From: Candidatus Schekmanbacteria bacterium
GTDB taxonomy: Bacteria; CSSED10-310; JACPHN01
Direction: 5' to 3'
NCBI GenBank assembly: GCA_016188575.1
Contig: JACPHN010000035.1
Coordinates: 1-12,745 of the forward strand
DNA length: 12,745 nucleotides
Made by a program: the position numbers and the translations under genes
Notes under the pieces: generated by a model
The model's input: only the letters and a program-made list of their open reading frames with translations
Told to the model about the DNA's origin: nothing
The model's database searches: none
In this document: positions 1 to 6,339 of the stretch, one piece after another
Position numbering within the stretch: position 1 is the first letter of the stretch
Layout of the letters: each line of letters begins with the position of its first letter

Positions 1-218
1 AGGTTTCGCCGCAGCGTTTCGCAACGCTCCATCGCGTCCACGCCCGACAGCACATCCGGAGCGTTCGCTCCCGCGATCGCGATGTGCACCGGCAGGTCGG
101 AACCGGCAATGGGTGCCATGAGCGCGGCGACGAGCTCAGGGCGGCCCTTGAACATCGCCGCCCATTCATTGAACGAAGTCAGGCCCAACATCGCCATCAG
201 CACGATGCCCCGCAGCAT
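1..218 (-). CDS. Partial protein of unknown function, runs off the left edge
   Basis: I do not recognise this gene. On the minus strand the frame from ATG at 218 down to base 1 is open for 72 codons, and the C-terminal part lies outside the window. About 80% of third codon positions are G or C against about two thirds of first positions, which favours this frame over the plus strand here. The product begins with a short hydrophobic helix (MLRGIVLMAMLGLTSF), then an amphipathic stretch (NEWAAMFKGRPELVAALM) and a small-residue segment. The helix layout faintly recalls the N-terminal helical part of ISAs1/H-repeat transposases, but the usual motifs are not evident and I would not assign it. The start is uncertain: GTG at 224 and GTG at 299 are in frame, and none has a convincing ribosome-binding site except possibly 299 (GGTGGA upstream). 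It diverges from the broken plus-strand gene that follows. Confidence 0.5.
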   Translation of the reverse strand, partial: MLRGIVLMAMLGLTSFNEWAAMFKGRPELVAALMAPIAGSDLPVHIAIAGANAPDVLSGVDAMERCETLRRN

Positions 219-239
219 GCACACCGGGTCACGCGGCCG

Positions 240-1142
240 GTGCTTGACGAGCTCGTCGCGCGCTTTCGCGCGCTCTTCGACCGCTTCGACATCCTGCACG
301 GGTACATTTCCACCGAGGACTGGTCGATTCTCCACCGGGAATTCAGCCGCTGCGAGGAGCTCTGTGAGGCTTGAAGGGGCTGGCACGACCTCTTCTGCCC
401 AATGGAGATGGGCACTTCTCATGGGATCCAGTACGGCCGCACCCTCAAGGTGAGCGGCATCTTCTGGGGGAACTTCCTGCGGGCGGGGCACGCCGCCGCT
501 TTCGCGGGCGACCCACGGCGGCTTTCGCCGGCGGATTGGGTGGTCGAGGAGCTGTCCGAGGGACGGCTGTTCATCCACGAGCCGCAGCACGTCTGCGACG
601 CCCGCGGCGAGGCGCGGGGCCTGGACGAAGTGCTACGGCGGTCGCTTCCGGTGCGGAACCGCGACGCGCGCGAGGAGCCGCCGTACCGGTGCGCGGCGAT
701 CATAAGTCGCGACCTGCTCCGGCGCATCGGCGGAGCGGAGCTGCTGCGCGCCTCCCGGGCGGTGCGCGCAGTGCACCCCATCGGAAACGGCGACGTGCTT
801 GCGATCTGGGTTGGGGCGACCGTGGCGGCGTCGTCGGACCTGCGCGAGGCGCTGTGGCCGATCTGGCCGATCGAGCGCAACAATATCGCCCCGTATGAAA
901 CCTCCGTCTCTGCGGAGAGCGTCAGCGAGAAGCACGAGGTGAGGCAGATCGAGTGGGTGCGAGAGCGCGTCGGGAAGCGCAAGGCGCTCTTTGGCCTGCT
1001 TCCCGGCGTGCTGGACGAGCCGGTGGCGGCGACGATCTCCTGCCATCTCGTCTGCACTACCGCGCCGGCGGAGCTGCCGATCGAGGGTGCGCTCCCCGAC
1101 CGCACCGTCAACGCAAGAAGGGTGGGCCCGAAGCCCGGATAG
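240..1142 (+). pseudogene. Broken gene of unknown function with in-frame TGA
   Basis: One plus-strand frame keeps strong coding bias from about 240 to its stop at 1140-1142, but a TGA at 372-374 interrupts it. In 240-374, third positions are about 84% G/C and first positions about 68%, so codons upstream of the TGA belong to the same gene as those downstream. The upstream part includes FDRFDILHGYISTEDW and the downstream part resumes with RGWHDLFCPMEMGTSHGIQY. The segment IFWGNFLRAGHAAAFAGDP loosely resembles the WGN-type motif of DUF3396/Imm52-like immunity proteins, a weak motif-level impression only. If ATG 402 is used instead, the product is 246 aa, but no Shine-Dalgarno site precedes it. 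The true N-terminus is unclear because 1-218 reads as coding on the other strand. A nonsense mutation is the simplest reading; a sequencing error is possible. Confidence 0.5.
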
Positions 1143-1179
1143 GGGGTAGATTCACCGCCAACCTCTTGCTAACATTCAA

Positions 1180-1200
1180 CTTGTCTCCAGAGAGAACAAG
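1180..1200 (+). terminator. Hairpin downstream of the broken gene, possible terminator
   Basis: CTTGTCTC (1180-1187) can pair with GAGAACAAG (1192-1200), giving an eight-pair stem with one bulged A and a CAGA tetraloop. It lies about 40 nt after the stop at 1142. No T-run follows (the next bases are CTTCCCGC), so it does not meet the usual rule for an intrinsic terminator. It could still act as an RNA-stabilising or weak terminating structure. Confidence 0.25.
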
Positions 1201-1444
1201 CTTCCCGCTGCGACGTCAGGGCGGCAGGTGGGTTTTTGGGCGCTTGCCGCCTTCCCATTAGCGGCGACGCCATCGACATGTACGTTGCCCTCGCCATGCC
1301 GCTTTCACCCCTGCACGAGTCCATTCTCCCGACGCACTTCAGGCCACGTCTCGCCCACGCCCGCGTCACCTGTGCCTGAGGCTCAGCCGCAAGCGGGCGG
1401 AGGTGAGGTGGGGGGTCTTCGTAACTGGCGATCCAACGTTAGGC

Positions 1445-1473
1445 TTGACATCCCCGGCGGGCGGCGCTATGCC
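1445..1473 (+). promoter_or_regulatory. Candidate sigma-70-type promoter for the acyl-CoA operon
   Basis: A perfect -35 hexamer TTGACA (1445-1450) is followed by a 17-base spacer and TATGCC (1468-1473), which matches the first three bases of the -10 consensus. Transcription would start near 1480, leaving a leader of about 80 nt before the first gene at 1560. It is the best promoter-like sequence in the intergenic stretch, but the -10 match is weak. Confidence 0.4.
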
Positions 1474-1483
1474 CGACTTGTCC

Positions 1484-1493
1484 CTGAATTCAG
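1484..1493. promoter_or_regulatory. 10-bp palindrome near the predicted start site, possible operator
   Basis: CTGAATTCAG is a perfect 10-bp palindrome lying about 11 bases downstream of the predicted -10 box, where a repressor would block initiation or clearance. The operon encodes its own TetR-family regulator, so this is a reasonable operator candidate. The symmetry does not extend outward, however, and TetR operators are usually longer, so the link is tentative. Confidence 0.25.
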
Positions 1494-1559
1494 TTCGATT
1501 GCTGATCCAGATTCGAGCGACCGCCATCTCCCCTCTCCGACCAGCCGCGAGGTGACCTT

Positions 1560-2702
1560 GTGGAGTTCTCACTCACCGAAGAGCAAGTCGCGTTCAAGCA
1601 GGAAGTCGTCCGCTTCGCTCGCGCCGAAATCGTCCCGCGCTGCCGCGAGCATGACCTCAAGGAGGAATTCGACTTCGAATCCTTCCGCAAGCTCGGCGAA
1701 TTCGGCATTCTCGGCCTGCACTTTCCCGAGGAGCTCGGCGGCTCCGGCGCCGACGTGCTCACCACTGTGCTTGCCGGCGAGGCTCTTGGCGAGGCCGGTG
1801 TCGATGGCGGCCTGACGCTCGCCTATGGAGCCCACTCGTTTCTGTGCGCCGACACGATCCTGCGCAACGGCACGGACGAGCAGCGCCGGAAGCTCATCCC
1901 GAAGCTCGCTTCCGGCGAGCACATCGGCTGCATGGGCCTGACGGAACCGGACGCCGGGTCCGACGTGGCGGCCATGAAAACCACGGCGCGCCGCCAGGGC
2001 GATCGCTACGTCCTCGACGGCGCGAAGATGTTCATCACCAACGGGCCGATTGCCGACGTCGCCGTGGTCTATGCCAAGACCCAACCGGAGCTTGGGCACG
2101 GCGGCATCTCGGCCTTCATCGTCGAGAAGGGGACGCCCGGTTTCACCGCCGGTCCGCCGCTCGTCAAGATGGGCGTGCGCACGTCCGTGACCAGCGAGCT
2201 CGTCTTCGCGGGCTGCGAGGTGCCGGCGGCGAATCTGCTCGGCCGCGAGGGTCAGGGGTTCCTCATGGCCATGCAGACTGTGGAGTGGGACCGGAGCGCA
2301 CTACTGGCGCCGTTCGTCGGCTCGGGCACCTACCTGCTGCAGAAGTGCGCCGCCTACGCGAGCGAGCGCACCCAGTTCGGCCGTCCGATCGCGGCCTTCC
2401 ACGCCACCAAGCAGAAGCTCGCCAGCATCCGCGTCTTCACCGAGGCCGCCCGCAGCCTCGTGTATCGCATCGCCTGGTGCAAGGACCAGGGTCGTCCGCT
2501 CAATCACCTCGAGGCGGCCGTGGCCAAGCTGTTCATCGGCGACTGGAGCCTGTCGCCCATAAACGACGCTGTCCTGCTCCATGGGGGCTACGGGTACTGC
2601 CACGAGTACGACGTGGAACGCGTTTTTCGCGATAGCCGACTGGCGCCGATCGGTGGTGGCACGTCGGATATCCAGAAAATGATCATCTCCAAGCTCATGT
2701 AG
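1560..2702 (+). CDS. Acyl-CoA dehydrogenase (catalytic-type subunit)
   Basis: A 380-aa protein of normal length for a flavin-dependent acyl-CoA dehydrogenase, which introduces the alpha,beta double bond into an acyl-CoA. The start is GTG 1560, with GAGGTGA (1549-1555) as ribosome-binding site. The N-terminal helical domain (about 1-115) is followed by the beta domain with signature GLTEPDAGSD (126-135), VLDGAKMFITNG (151-162), and the C-terminal helical domain with ERTQFGRP (269-276) and HGGYGYCHEYDVERVFRDSR (341-360). The residue that serves as catalytic Glu in medium-chain enzymes (I-Y-E-G-T) is Gly here (IGGGT, 364-368). The helix that supplies the base in isovaleryl-CoA dehydrogenase reads VEWDR (241-245), offering Glu242 or Asp244. 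It begins the operon and probably pairs with the degenerate homologue that follows. The family call is firm; the substrate cannot be read from the sequence. Confidence 0.93.
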   Translation: MEFSLTEEQVAFKQEVVRFARAEIVPRCREHDLKEEFDFESFRKLGEFGILGLHFPEELGGSGADVLTTVLAGEALGEAGVDGGLTLAYGAHSFLCADTILRNGTDEQRRKLIPKLASGEHIGCMGLTEPDAGSDVAAMKTTARRQGDRYVLDGAKMFITNGPIADVAVVYAKTQPELGHGGISAFIVEKGTPGFTAGPPLVKMGVRTSVTSELVFAGCEVPAANLLGREGQGFLMAMQTVEWDRSALLAPFVGSGTYLLQKCAAYASERTQFGRPIAAFHATKQKLASIRVFTEAARSLVYRIAWCKDQGRPLNHLEAAVAKLFIGDWSLSPINDAVLLHGGYGYCHEYDVERVFRDSRLAPIGGGTSDIQKMIISKLM

Positions 2703-2715
2703 GCCTTGCATCAGC

Positions 2716-2721
2716 GGAGGA
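2716..2721 (+). promoter_or_regulatory. Ribosome-binding site of the second dehydrogenase gene
   Basis: GGAGGA lies seven bases before ATG 2729 and fixes that start, giving a 26-nt gap after the first dehydrogenase gene. The tight coupling suits translation of two subunits in similar amounts. Confidence 0.7.
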
Positions 2722-2728
2722 CGACGCC

Positions 2729-3853
2729 ATGGACTTCGATCTCAGTCAGACCGTGCGCGAGGAGCTGCGCGTGCTCGAATCACTCGACTTTCCGGCCAGC
2801 GACGACGCGCAGGACGGGAATCCTCGCCCCTTGGCAGCGGCATTGGGCCGCGCGGGGTATTTCGGACCGGGCTCCCGAACCGGAAGCTCGCCGGATGGCG
2901 CCATTGGCGTCATCGCCGCCATCGAGGCATCGACCTGTCGCGCCGCTGCGGGGGCGCTTGGCATCGAGGCGGGAGTGCGCTTGTTGGCGATGGCGGTTGA
3001 CACATTCGGCGGGCCGGAACCGCGGGCGGCCTTGCTCGGGCCCTTGCGCGCGGGCGAGATGATCGCGCCGGTCGCGTTTCGCGAGGCTGCGTCCGCGAGC
3101 AAGGCGGCCGTGCTCCAGACCGCGGCGACCGCGTGCGACGGCGGTTATCACGTGACGGGAACGAAAGTCGGCGTGGTGTGGCCGGGAGAGCCCGACGCCG
3201 TTGCCGTTGCGGCGAGCTGTGGCGAGGGGCGGGCGGGGCTGTTTGTCGTGCGCTCGCCCGGCACCGCTGCCGGGATTTCGGTTACCAAGGTGGGTGGTTT
3301 TGGCGCCGGCGTGACTGTGGTGAGAGTGGCCTGCGAGTCGTGTCACGTGGCAGCAGCCGATGTCATCGGGCCGGTGCCCGCACCAGCGCTCTACGGGGCG
3401 CTCGAGCTGTGGGAAGACCTGACGTTGTTGGGGGTGGCCAACGGGTTGACACGTCTCGCCACGACGCGCGCTCTGGCGCATGCCAAGCAGGCGGTGGTAG
3501 CGGGCAAGCCGCTGCTCGCGCACCAGTGGGCGGGCTACAAGGCGGCGGAGCTGCTCGCACAGCAGCAGACCGCGCAACTGCTCGCCTATCGCGCGGCCTG
3601 GTCGGCGGCGTCGGACCCGAGCGCCGCCCGCGCGCTCGTGGACTGCGCCCGGGTGTTTTGCACGGAAACCGCGATCCGGGTGACGCAGGAGGCGGCCCGC
3701 ATCGCCGGCGCGGACGGTGCCGGGCTCGACGCCGATATCTCCGCGGCCGCGGCGCTCGCGTTGCTCTTGCAGATTCTCGGGACGCCGGTCGAAAACGCCA
3801 AGCTGCGCATCGGCGACGACGTGCTGCGGTCGTGGGGGAGCCCCGCGGCCTGA
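2729..3853 (+). CDS. Degenerate acyl-CoA dehydrogenase-like subunit
   Basis: A 374-aa protein with the length and layout of an acyl-CoA dehydrogenase but with its active-site and flavin motifs worn away. The N-terminus MDFDLSQTVREEL (1-13) and the beta-domain segments GGYHVTGTKVGVV (138-150) and ISVTKVGGFGAG (183-194) follow the family. The TEPxxGSD signature has become FREAASASKAA (117-127). The ER-x-QFG flavin-contact motif is absent (AKQAVVAGKPLLAHQ, 252-266). The C-terminal GGxGY and RD signature is replaced by an Ala/Leu-rich segment ending QILGTP (348-353). In steroid-degrading actinobacteria, FadE pairs such as ChsE1-ChsE2 form mixed tetramers in which one subunit is degenerate; I infer the same here. 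It follows the active-type gene by 26 nt and precedes the regulator by 13 nt. An independent enzymatic role looks unlikely. Confidence 0.8.
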   Translation: MDFDLSQTVREELRVLESLDFPASDDAQDGNPRPLAAALGRAGYFGPGSRTGSSPDGAIGVIAAIEASTCRAAAGALGIEAGVRLLAMAVDTFGGPEPRAALLGPLRAGEMIAPVAFREAASASKAAVLQTAATACDGGYHVTGTKVGVVWPGEPDAVAVAASCGEGRAGLFVVRSPGTAAGISVTKVGGFGAGVTVVRVACESCHVAAADVIGPVPAPALYGALELWEDLTLLGVANGLTRLATTRALAHAKQAVVAGKPLLAHQWAGYKAAELLAQQQTAQLLAYRAAWSAASDPSAARALVDCARVFCTETAIRVTQEAARIAGADGAGLDADISAAAALALLLQILGTPVENAKLRIGDDVLRSWGSPAA

Positions 3854-3866
3854 GGAGCGCAAGCGC

Positions 3867-4538
3867 ATGGCGGTGCCCTCGGCGTCGGCGCTCGCCCGCC
3901 GCGCGCAACGGCGCGAGCGCGAGCGGAATCAGCGGCTCGAGTCCATTCTCCGGGCGGCGGAGGCGTTTTTTGCCGACGTCGGCTACCAGGCGACCAACAT
4001 GACGCAAATCGCCGACGCCGCTGAGGTCTCTGTCGGCACCGTCTACTTCTACTTCAAGAACAAGGAAGAGCTGATGGTGCGCATCCTGGCCGACATCGGC
4101 TACTTCCTCCGCAACTTGCTCGGCCACCAATTTCGCGAGGCCGCCGATCCGCTCGATGGCTTCCGCCGCGCGAGCCACGCCTTCTTTGCGGAGTTCTGTC
4201 GCGACAATCGGCAGAAGCTCATCATCACGTACCGCGAGTCGGTGAGCCAGGGAGAGGCGGTCGAGGCGCTGCGGCGTCAACTGCTCGAGAAGCTCACGGC
4301 CGATGTCATGGAGGCGCTGTCGCGGCTCGCCGCCAGTCGCCGCTGGCTCGGCGCTTCGCGCTACGCGCTCGACACCACTGCGGCCGGCATTCTCGGTACC
4401 TATGAGCGCCTCGCGTACCGCTATTTCATCTGGCACGATGCCGCCGAAGACGCCGATGCGATCGCCGCCGAGGCCTTCGCCTGGATCGCGGGCGGCATCG
4501 AGGCGGTGCTCGGCGCAAGGAGCGGCGATGCACCTTAA
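3867..4538 (+). CDS. TetR/AcrR-family transcriptional regulator
   Basis: A 223-aa one-component repressor of typical TetR length. ATG 3867 is chosen because GAGGAG (3852-3857) sits nine bases upstream; the open frame reaches farther back, but that part overlaps the dehydrogenase gene and reads as Arg/Ser-rich shadow. A basic N-terminal arm (residues 9-24) leads into the TetR helix-turn-helix: ILRAAEAFFADVGYQATNM (27-45), TQIADAAEVSVGTVYFYFKN (46-65) and KEELM. The rest is a helical ligand-binding and dimerisation domain whose sequence does not identify a ligand. Regulators of this type beside acyl-CoA genes often respond to acyl-CoAs. Being inside the operon, it is likely autoregulatory and probably acts at the promoter region before 1560. 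Its last 11 bases overlap the PHP gene. Confidence 0.9.
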   Translation: MAVPSASALARRAQRRERERNQRLESILRAAEAFFADVGYQATNMTQIADAAEVSVGTVYFYFKNKEELMVRILADIGYFLRNLLGHQFREAADPLDGFRRASHAFFAEFCRDNRQKLIITYRESVSQGEAVEALRRQLLEKLTADVMEALSRLAASRRWLGASRYALDTTAAGILGTYERLAYRYFIWHDAAEDADAIAAEAFAWIAGGIEAVLGARSGDAP

Positions 4539-5097
4539 GGGCGCGCTGCACGCACACACCACCTTTTCCGACGGCGCGCTCGCGGTGGAGGCCGTTTGCG
4601 AGACGTACCGCGGGCTCGGTTTCGACTTTGTGGCGATTACCGACCACGACTTCCTGGTCAGGCCGGATTACTGGGACTGCCTCGCGCGCGTGCGGACCGA
4701 TGTGCTGCTCTTTGCGGGGATGGAGCTGACGGTGTTCGAGAAAGGCTACGTCCACGTCAACCGCATTCGCGGCGAGCGCGACGAGCTCCACATCTTCAAT
4801 CACCCTGCGGATCTGAATCTGCCGTTGCGGCGGATAATCGAGCGCATCCTGGCCGTGGCGCGGCGCCTGCCGATAGACGCTGTCGAGCTGACCGCGCGGG
4901 GCACCCGGATCCCCGAGCTCGAAGCCGCCAAGCTGCCATTCCCCAAGGTAGCGACGGATGACTCCCACACGCGCGCCGGGTGTGGGCGAGCCTGGGTCGA
5001 AATGGACAGCCGGCGCGACAAGGACGCGATCATCCGCGCCATTCGCGAGGGAGACTTCTGGAACTGTTATGCTGATGCCGGCCGGTACGGCTCCTGA
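4528..5097 (+). CDS. PHP-domain metal-dependent phosphoesterase-like protein
   Basis: A 189-aa protein with the polymerase-and-histidinol-phosphatase (PHP) fold, a multi-metal hydrolase that usually cleaves phosphate esters. Metal-ligand motifs appear in the expected order: HAHTTFSDG (8-16), ITDHD (37-41), GMELT (64-68), NHP (91-93) and DDSH (144-147). It is short, close to a single-domain PHP protein, with no added polymerase or nuclease domain. ATG 4528 has AAGGAG (4517-4522) five bases upstream and overlaps the TetR gene by 11 bases in another frame, indicating translational coupling. Its place between a regulator and thiolase-like genes gives no obvious substrate. Possible roles include hydrolysis of a phosphorylated or nucleotide-containing by-product such as a CoA fragment, which is a guess. 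A gap of 61 nt separates it from the next gene. Confidence 0.85.
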   Translation: MHLKGALHAHTTFSDGALAVEAVCETYRGLGFDFVAITDHDFLVRPDYWDCLARVRTDVLLFAGMELTVFEKGYVHVNRIRGERDELHIFNHPADLNLPLRRIIERILAVARRLPIDAVELTARGTRIPELEAAKLPFPKVATDDSHTRAGCGRAWVEMDSRRDKDAIIRAIREGDFWNCYADAGRYGS

Positions 5098-5143
5098 CGA
5101 TCAGGACCGCGGCGCGCCGGCTGGCGAAAAAACGAGAGCGGGC

Positions 5144-5153
5144 AAGGAGGTGA
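5144..5153 (+). promoter_or_regulatory. Strong ribosome-binding site of thiolase-like gene 1
   Basis: AAGGAGGTGA is a complete anti-16S match and lies five bases before ATG 5159. It decides the start, since the same frame is open about 200 bases farther upstream inside the PHP gene. The 61-nt gap is the longest in the operon, so this strong site may allow independent high translation of the following genes. Confidence 0.75.
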
Positions 5154-5158
5154 CGCAA

Positions 5159-6313
5159 ATGAGCGGACGCGTGGCGATTTGCGCAGTGGCGCAAACGAAG
5201 TATGAGCGCAACAACTGGTATCAGCGCTTTCAGGGAATGGCGCTGGAGGTGGTCACTCCGCTACTGGAACAGACGGGTTTGAAGTTCGATCGCCGTCGTG
5301 GCATCGGCATCGACATGGCCGTGAGCGTTTCCGACGACGTTTTCGACGCGCGCACGATCTCGGACAACGCGCTGACCGACGTGCTGGGCGCGCATTTCGG
5401 TTGCGAGGAGAAGGTCGCTCAGGAAGGCGCACAGGCGATCTACTACGCGGTCGCGGCGATTCGCTCCGGGCACGTCGACGCCGTGCTCGTGGTGGGGCAC
5501 TGCAAGGAGTCGCAGAGCCAGAGCCGCAACATGGTAACCCATCTCGCGTTCGATCCGTTCTACACGCGCCCAGTGGGTCTGGACTTTTGTGCGGCCGCGG
5601 GGCTTCAAGCGCAGGCCTACGGCGCGCGCACGGGTTTGTCCGAGGAGCAGCTCGCGCGGATTGTCGTGCGCGCCCGGGAGCAGGCGGCGCTCAACCCGGC
5701 GACCGCGGGGCTGCCGCCGGTCTCGGAAAGCGAGGTCGCCGCCTCGCCGATGCTGGCGGACCCGATCCGCACGCTGCACGCGTATCCGGTTTCAGACGGC
5801 GCGGTCGGCATGATCCTCGCCTCGGAGGAGCTGGCGCCGAAGCTGTGCGCGACTCCGGTATGGGTGACGGGGGTGGGGAGCTCCATGGACGTCTTTTTTC
5901 TCGGTGACCGCGACCTCGCCGACCCCGCCTGTCTGCGCGCCGCCGCGAGCCGCGCGTATCGCCGCGCCGAGGTCACCGACCCGGCGGTAGACTTCGATGT
6001 CGTCGAGGTATCCGATCAGTACGCGTATCAGCTACCGCTGTGGGCGGAGGGGCTCGGCCTTTGCGCTGCCGGCCAGGGACCCGCGTGGGTCGACGATCCG
6101 CGCCGCTCCCGGCCGGTGGTGAACCCGTCGGGCGGCATGCTCGCCGGCAACCCGCTGATCCTGGGCGGGCTCGTGCGGGTCGCCGAATGCGCGCTACAAC
6201 TGCGCGGCGAGGCCGGCGGGCGCCAGGTCTCGGGAGCGCGGCGTGCGCTTGCTCACGGCGTCATGGGGCCGGCAGGACAGATGTGCTCCGTCGTCGTGCT
6301 CGCGCGCGATTGA
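5159..6313 (+). CDS. Thiolase-fold protein 1 lacking catalytic Cys/His (Ltp2-type aldolase candidate)
   Basis: A 384-aa member of the thiolase/SCP-x superfamily. Fold markers are the first strand (VAICAVAQTKYERN, 5-18), AIYYAVAAIRSGHVDAVLVV (93-112), the conserved core YPVSDGAVGMILAS (209-222) and NPSGGMLAGNPLILGG (322-337). The position of the nucleophilic Cys in condensing thiolases reads VAQEGAQA (86-93), with no Cys. The GHP histidine is Asn331 in GNP. The protein should therefore not run the normal Cys-dependent thiolysis. Ltp2-type proteins with this fold instead cleave beta-hydroxyacyl-CoAs by a retro-aldol reaction with a DUF35 partner and depend on tyrosines; DQYAYQLPLWAE (286-297) supplies candidate Tyr288 and Tyr290. 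The downstream DUF35 genes support this reading. A structural or lipid-transfer role is the alternative. It is separated from thiolase-like gene 2 by 26 nt. Confidence 0.85.
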   Translation: MSGRVAICAVAQTKYERNNWYQRFQGMALEVVTPLLEQTGLKFDRRRGIGIDMAVSVSDDVFDARTISDNALTDVLGAHFGCEEKVAQEGAQAIYYAVAAIRSGHVDAVLVVGHCKESQSQSRNMVTHLAFDPFYTRPVGLDFCAAAGLQAQAYGARTGLSEEQLARIVVRAREQAALNPATAGLPPVSESEVAASPMLADPIRTLHAYPVSDGAVGMILASEELAPKLCATPVWVTGVGSSMDVFFLGDRDLADPACLRAAASRAYRRAEVTDPAVDFDVVEVSDQYAYQLPLWAEGLGLCAAGQGPAWVDDPRRSRPVVNPSGGMLAGNPLILGGLVRVAECALQLRGEAGGRQVSGARRALAHGVMGPAGQMCSVVVLARD

Positions 6314-6339
6314 CGGCACCCAGGCAGAAGGAGCTGACC

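Larger units (their letters stand above)
1143..1559. other. Non-coding stretch between the broken gene and the acyl-CoA operon
   Basis: About 417 bases show no frame with convincing coding bias on either strand; the open frames here give Ser/Pro/Arg-rich shadow peptides. The left part is relatively A/T-rich for this window (for example around 1150-1205) and holds a hairpin. A second inverted repeat, GGCGGCA (1220-1226) with TGCCGCC (1245-1251), has an 18-base loop. The right part carries the candidate promoter and palindrome annotated separately. The stretch therefore looks like a 3' region for the upstream gene plus a regulatory region for the downstream operon. Confidence 0.6.

Noticed and set aside
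372-395. Selenocysteine recoding of the TGA in the broken gene
   Set aside because: No convincing bacterial SECIS-type hairpin directly follows the TGA, and the context shows no redox motif. A nonsense mutation or sequencing error is simpler.
1228-1815. Plus-strand open frame across the intergenic region into the dehydrogenase gene
   Set aside because: The product is Ser/Pro/Arg-rich, lacks a ribosome-binding site and overlaps the well-supported dehydrogenase start in another frame.
3363-4562. Minus-strand open frame of 399 codons
   Set aside because: Antisense to the degenerate dehydrogenase and TetR genes, both of which have family motifs and ribosome-binding sites. The antisense product ends in Arg/Pro-rich low complexity.
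6040-6339. Longer N-terminus for thiolase-like protein 2
   Set aside because: The frame is open upstream, but that part overlaps thiolase-like gene 1 and reads as Arg/Gly-rich shadow. ATG 6340 has a good ribosome-binding site and starts directly at the first thiolase strand.
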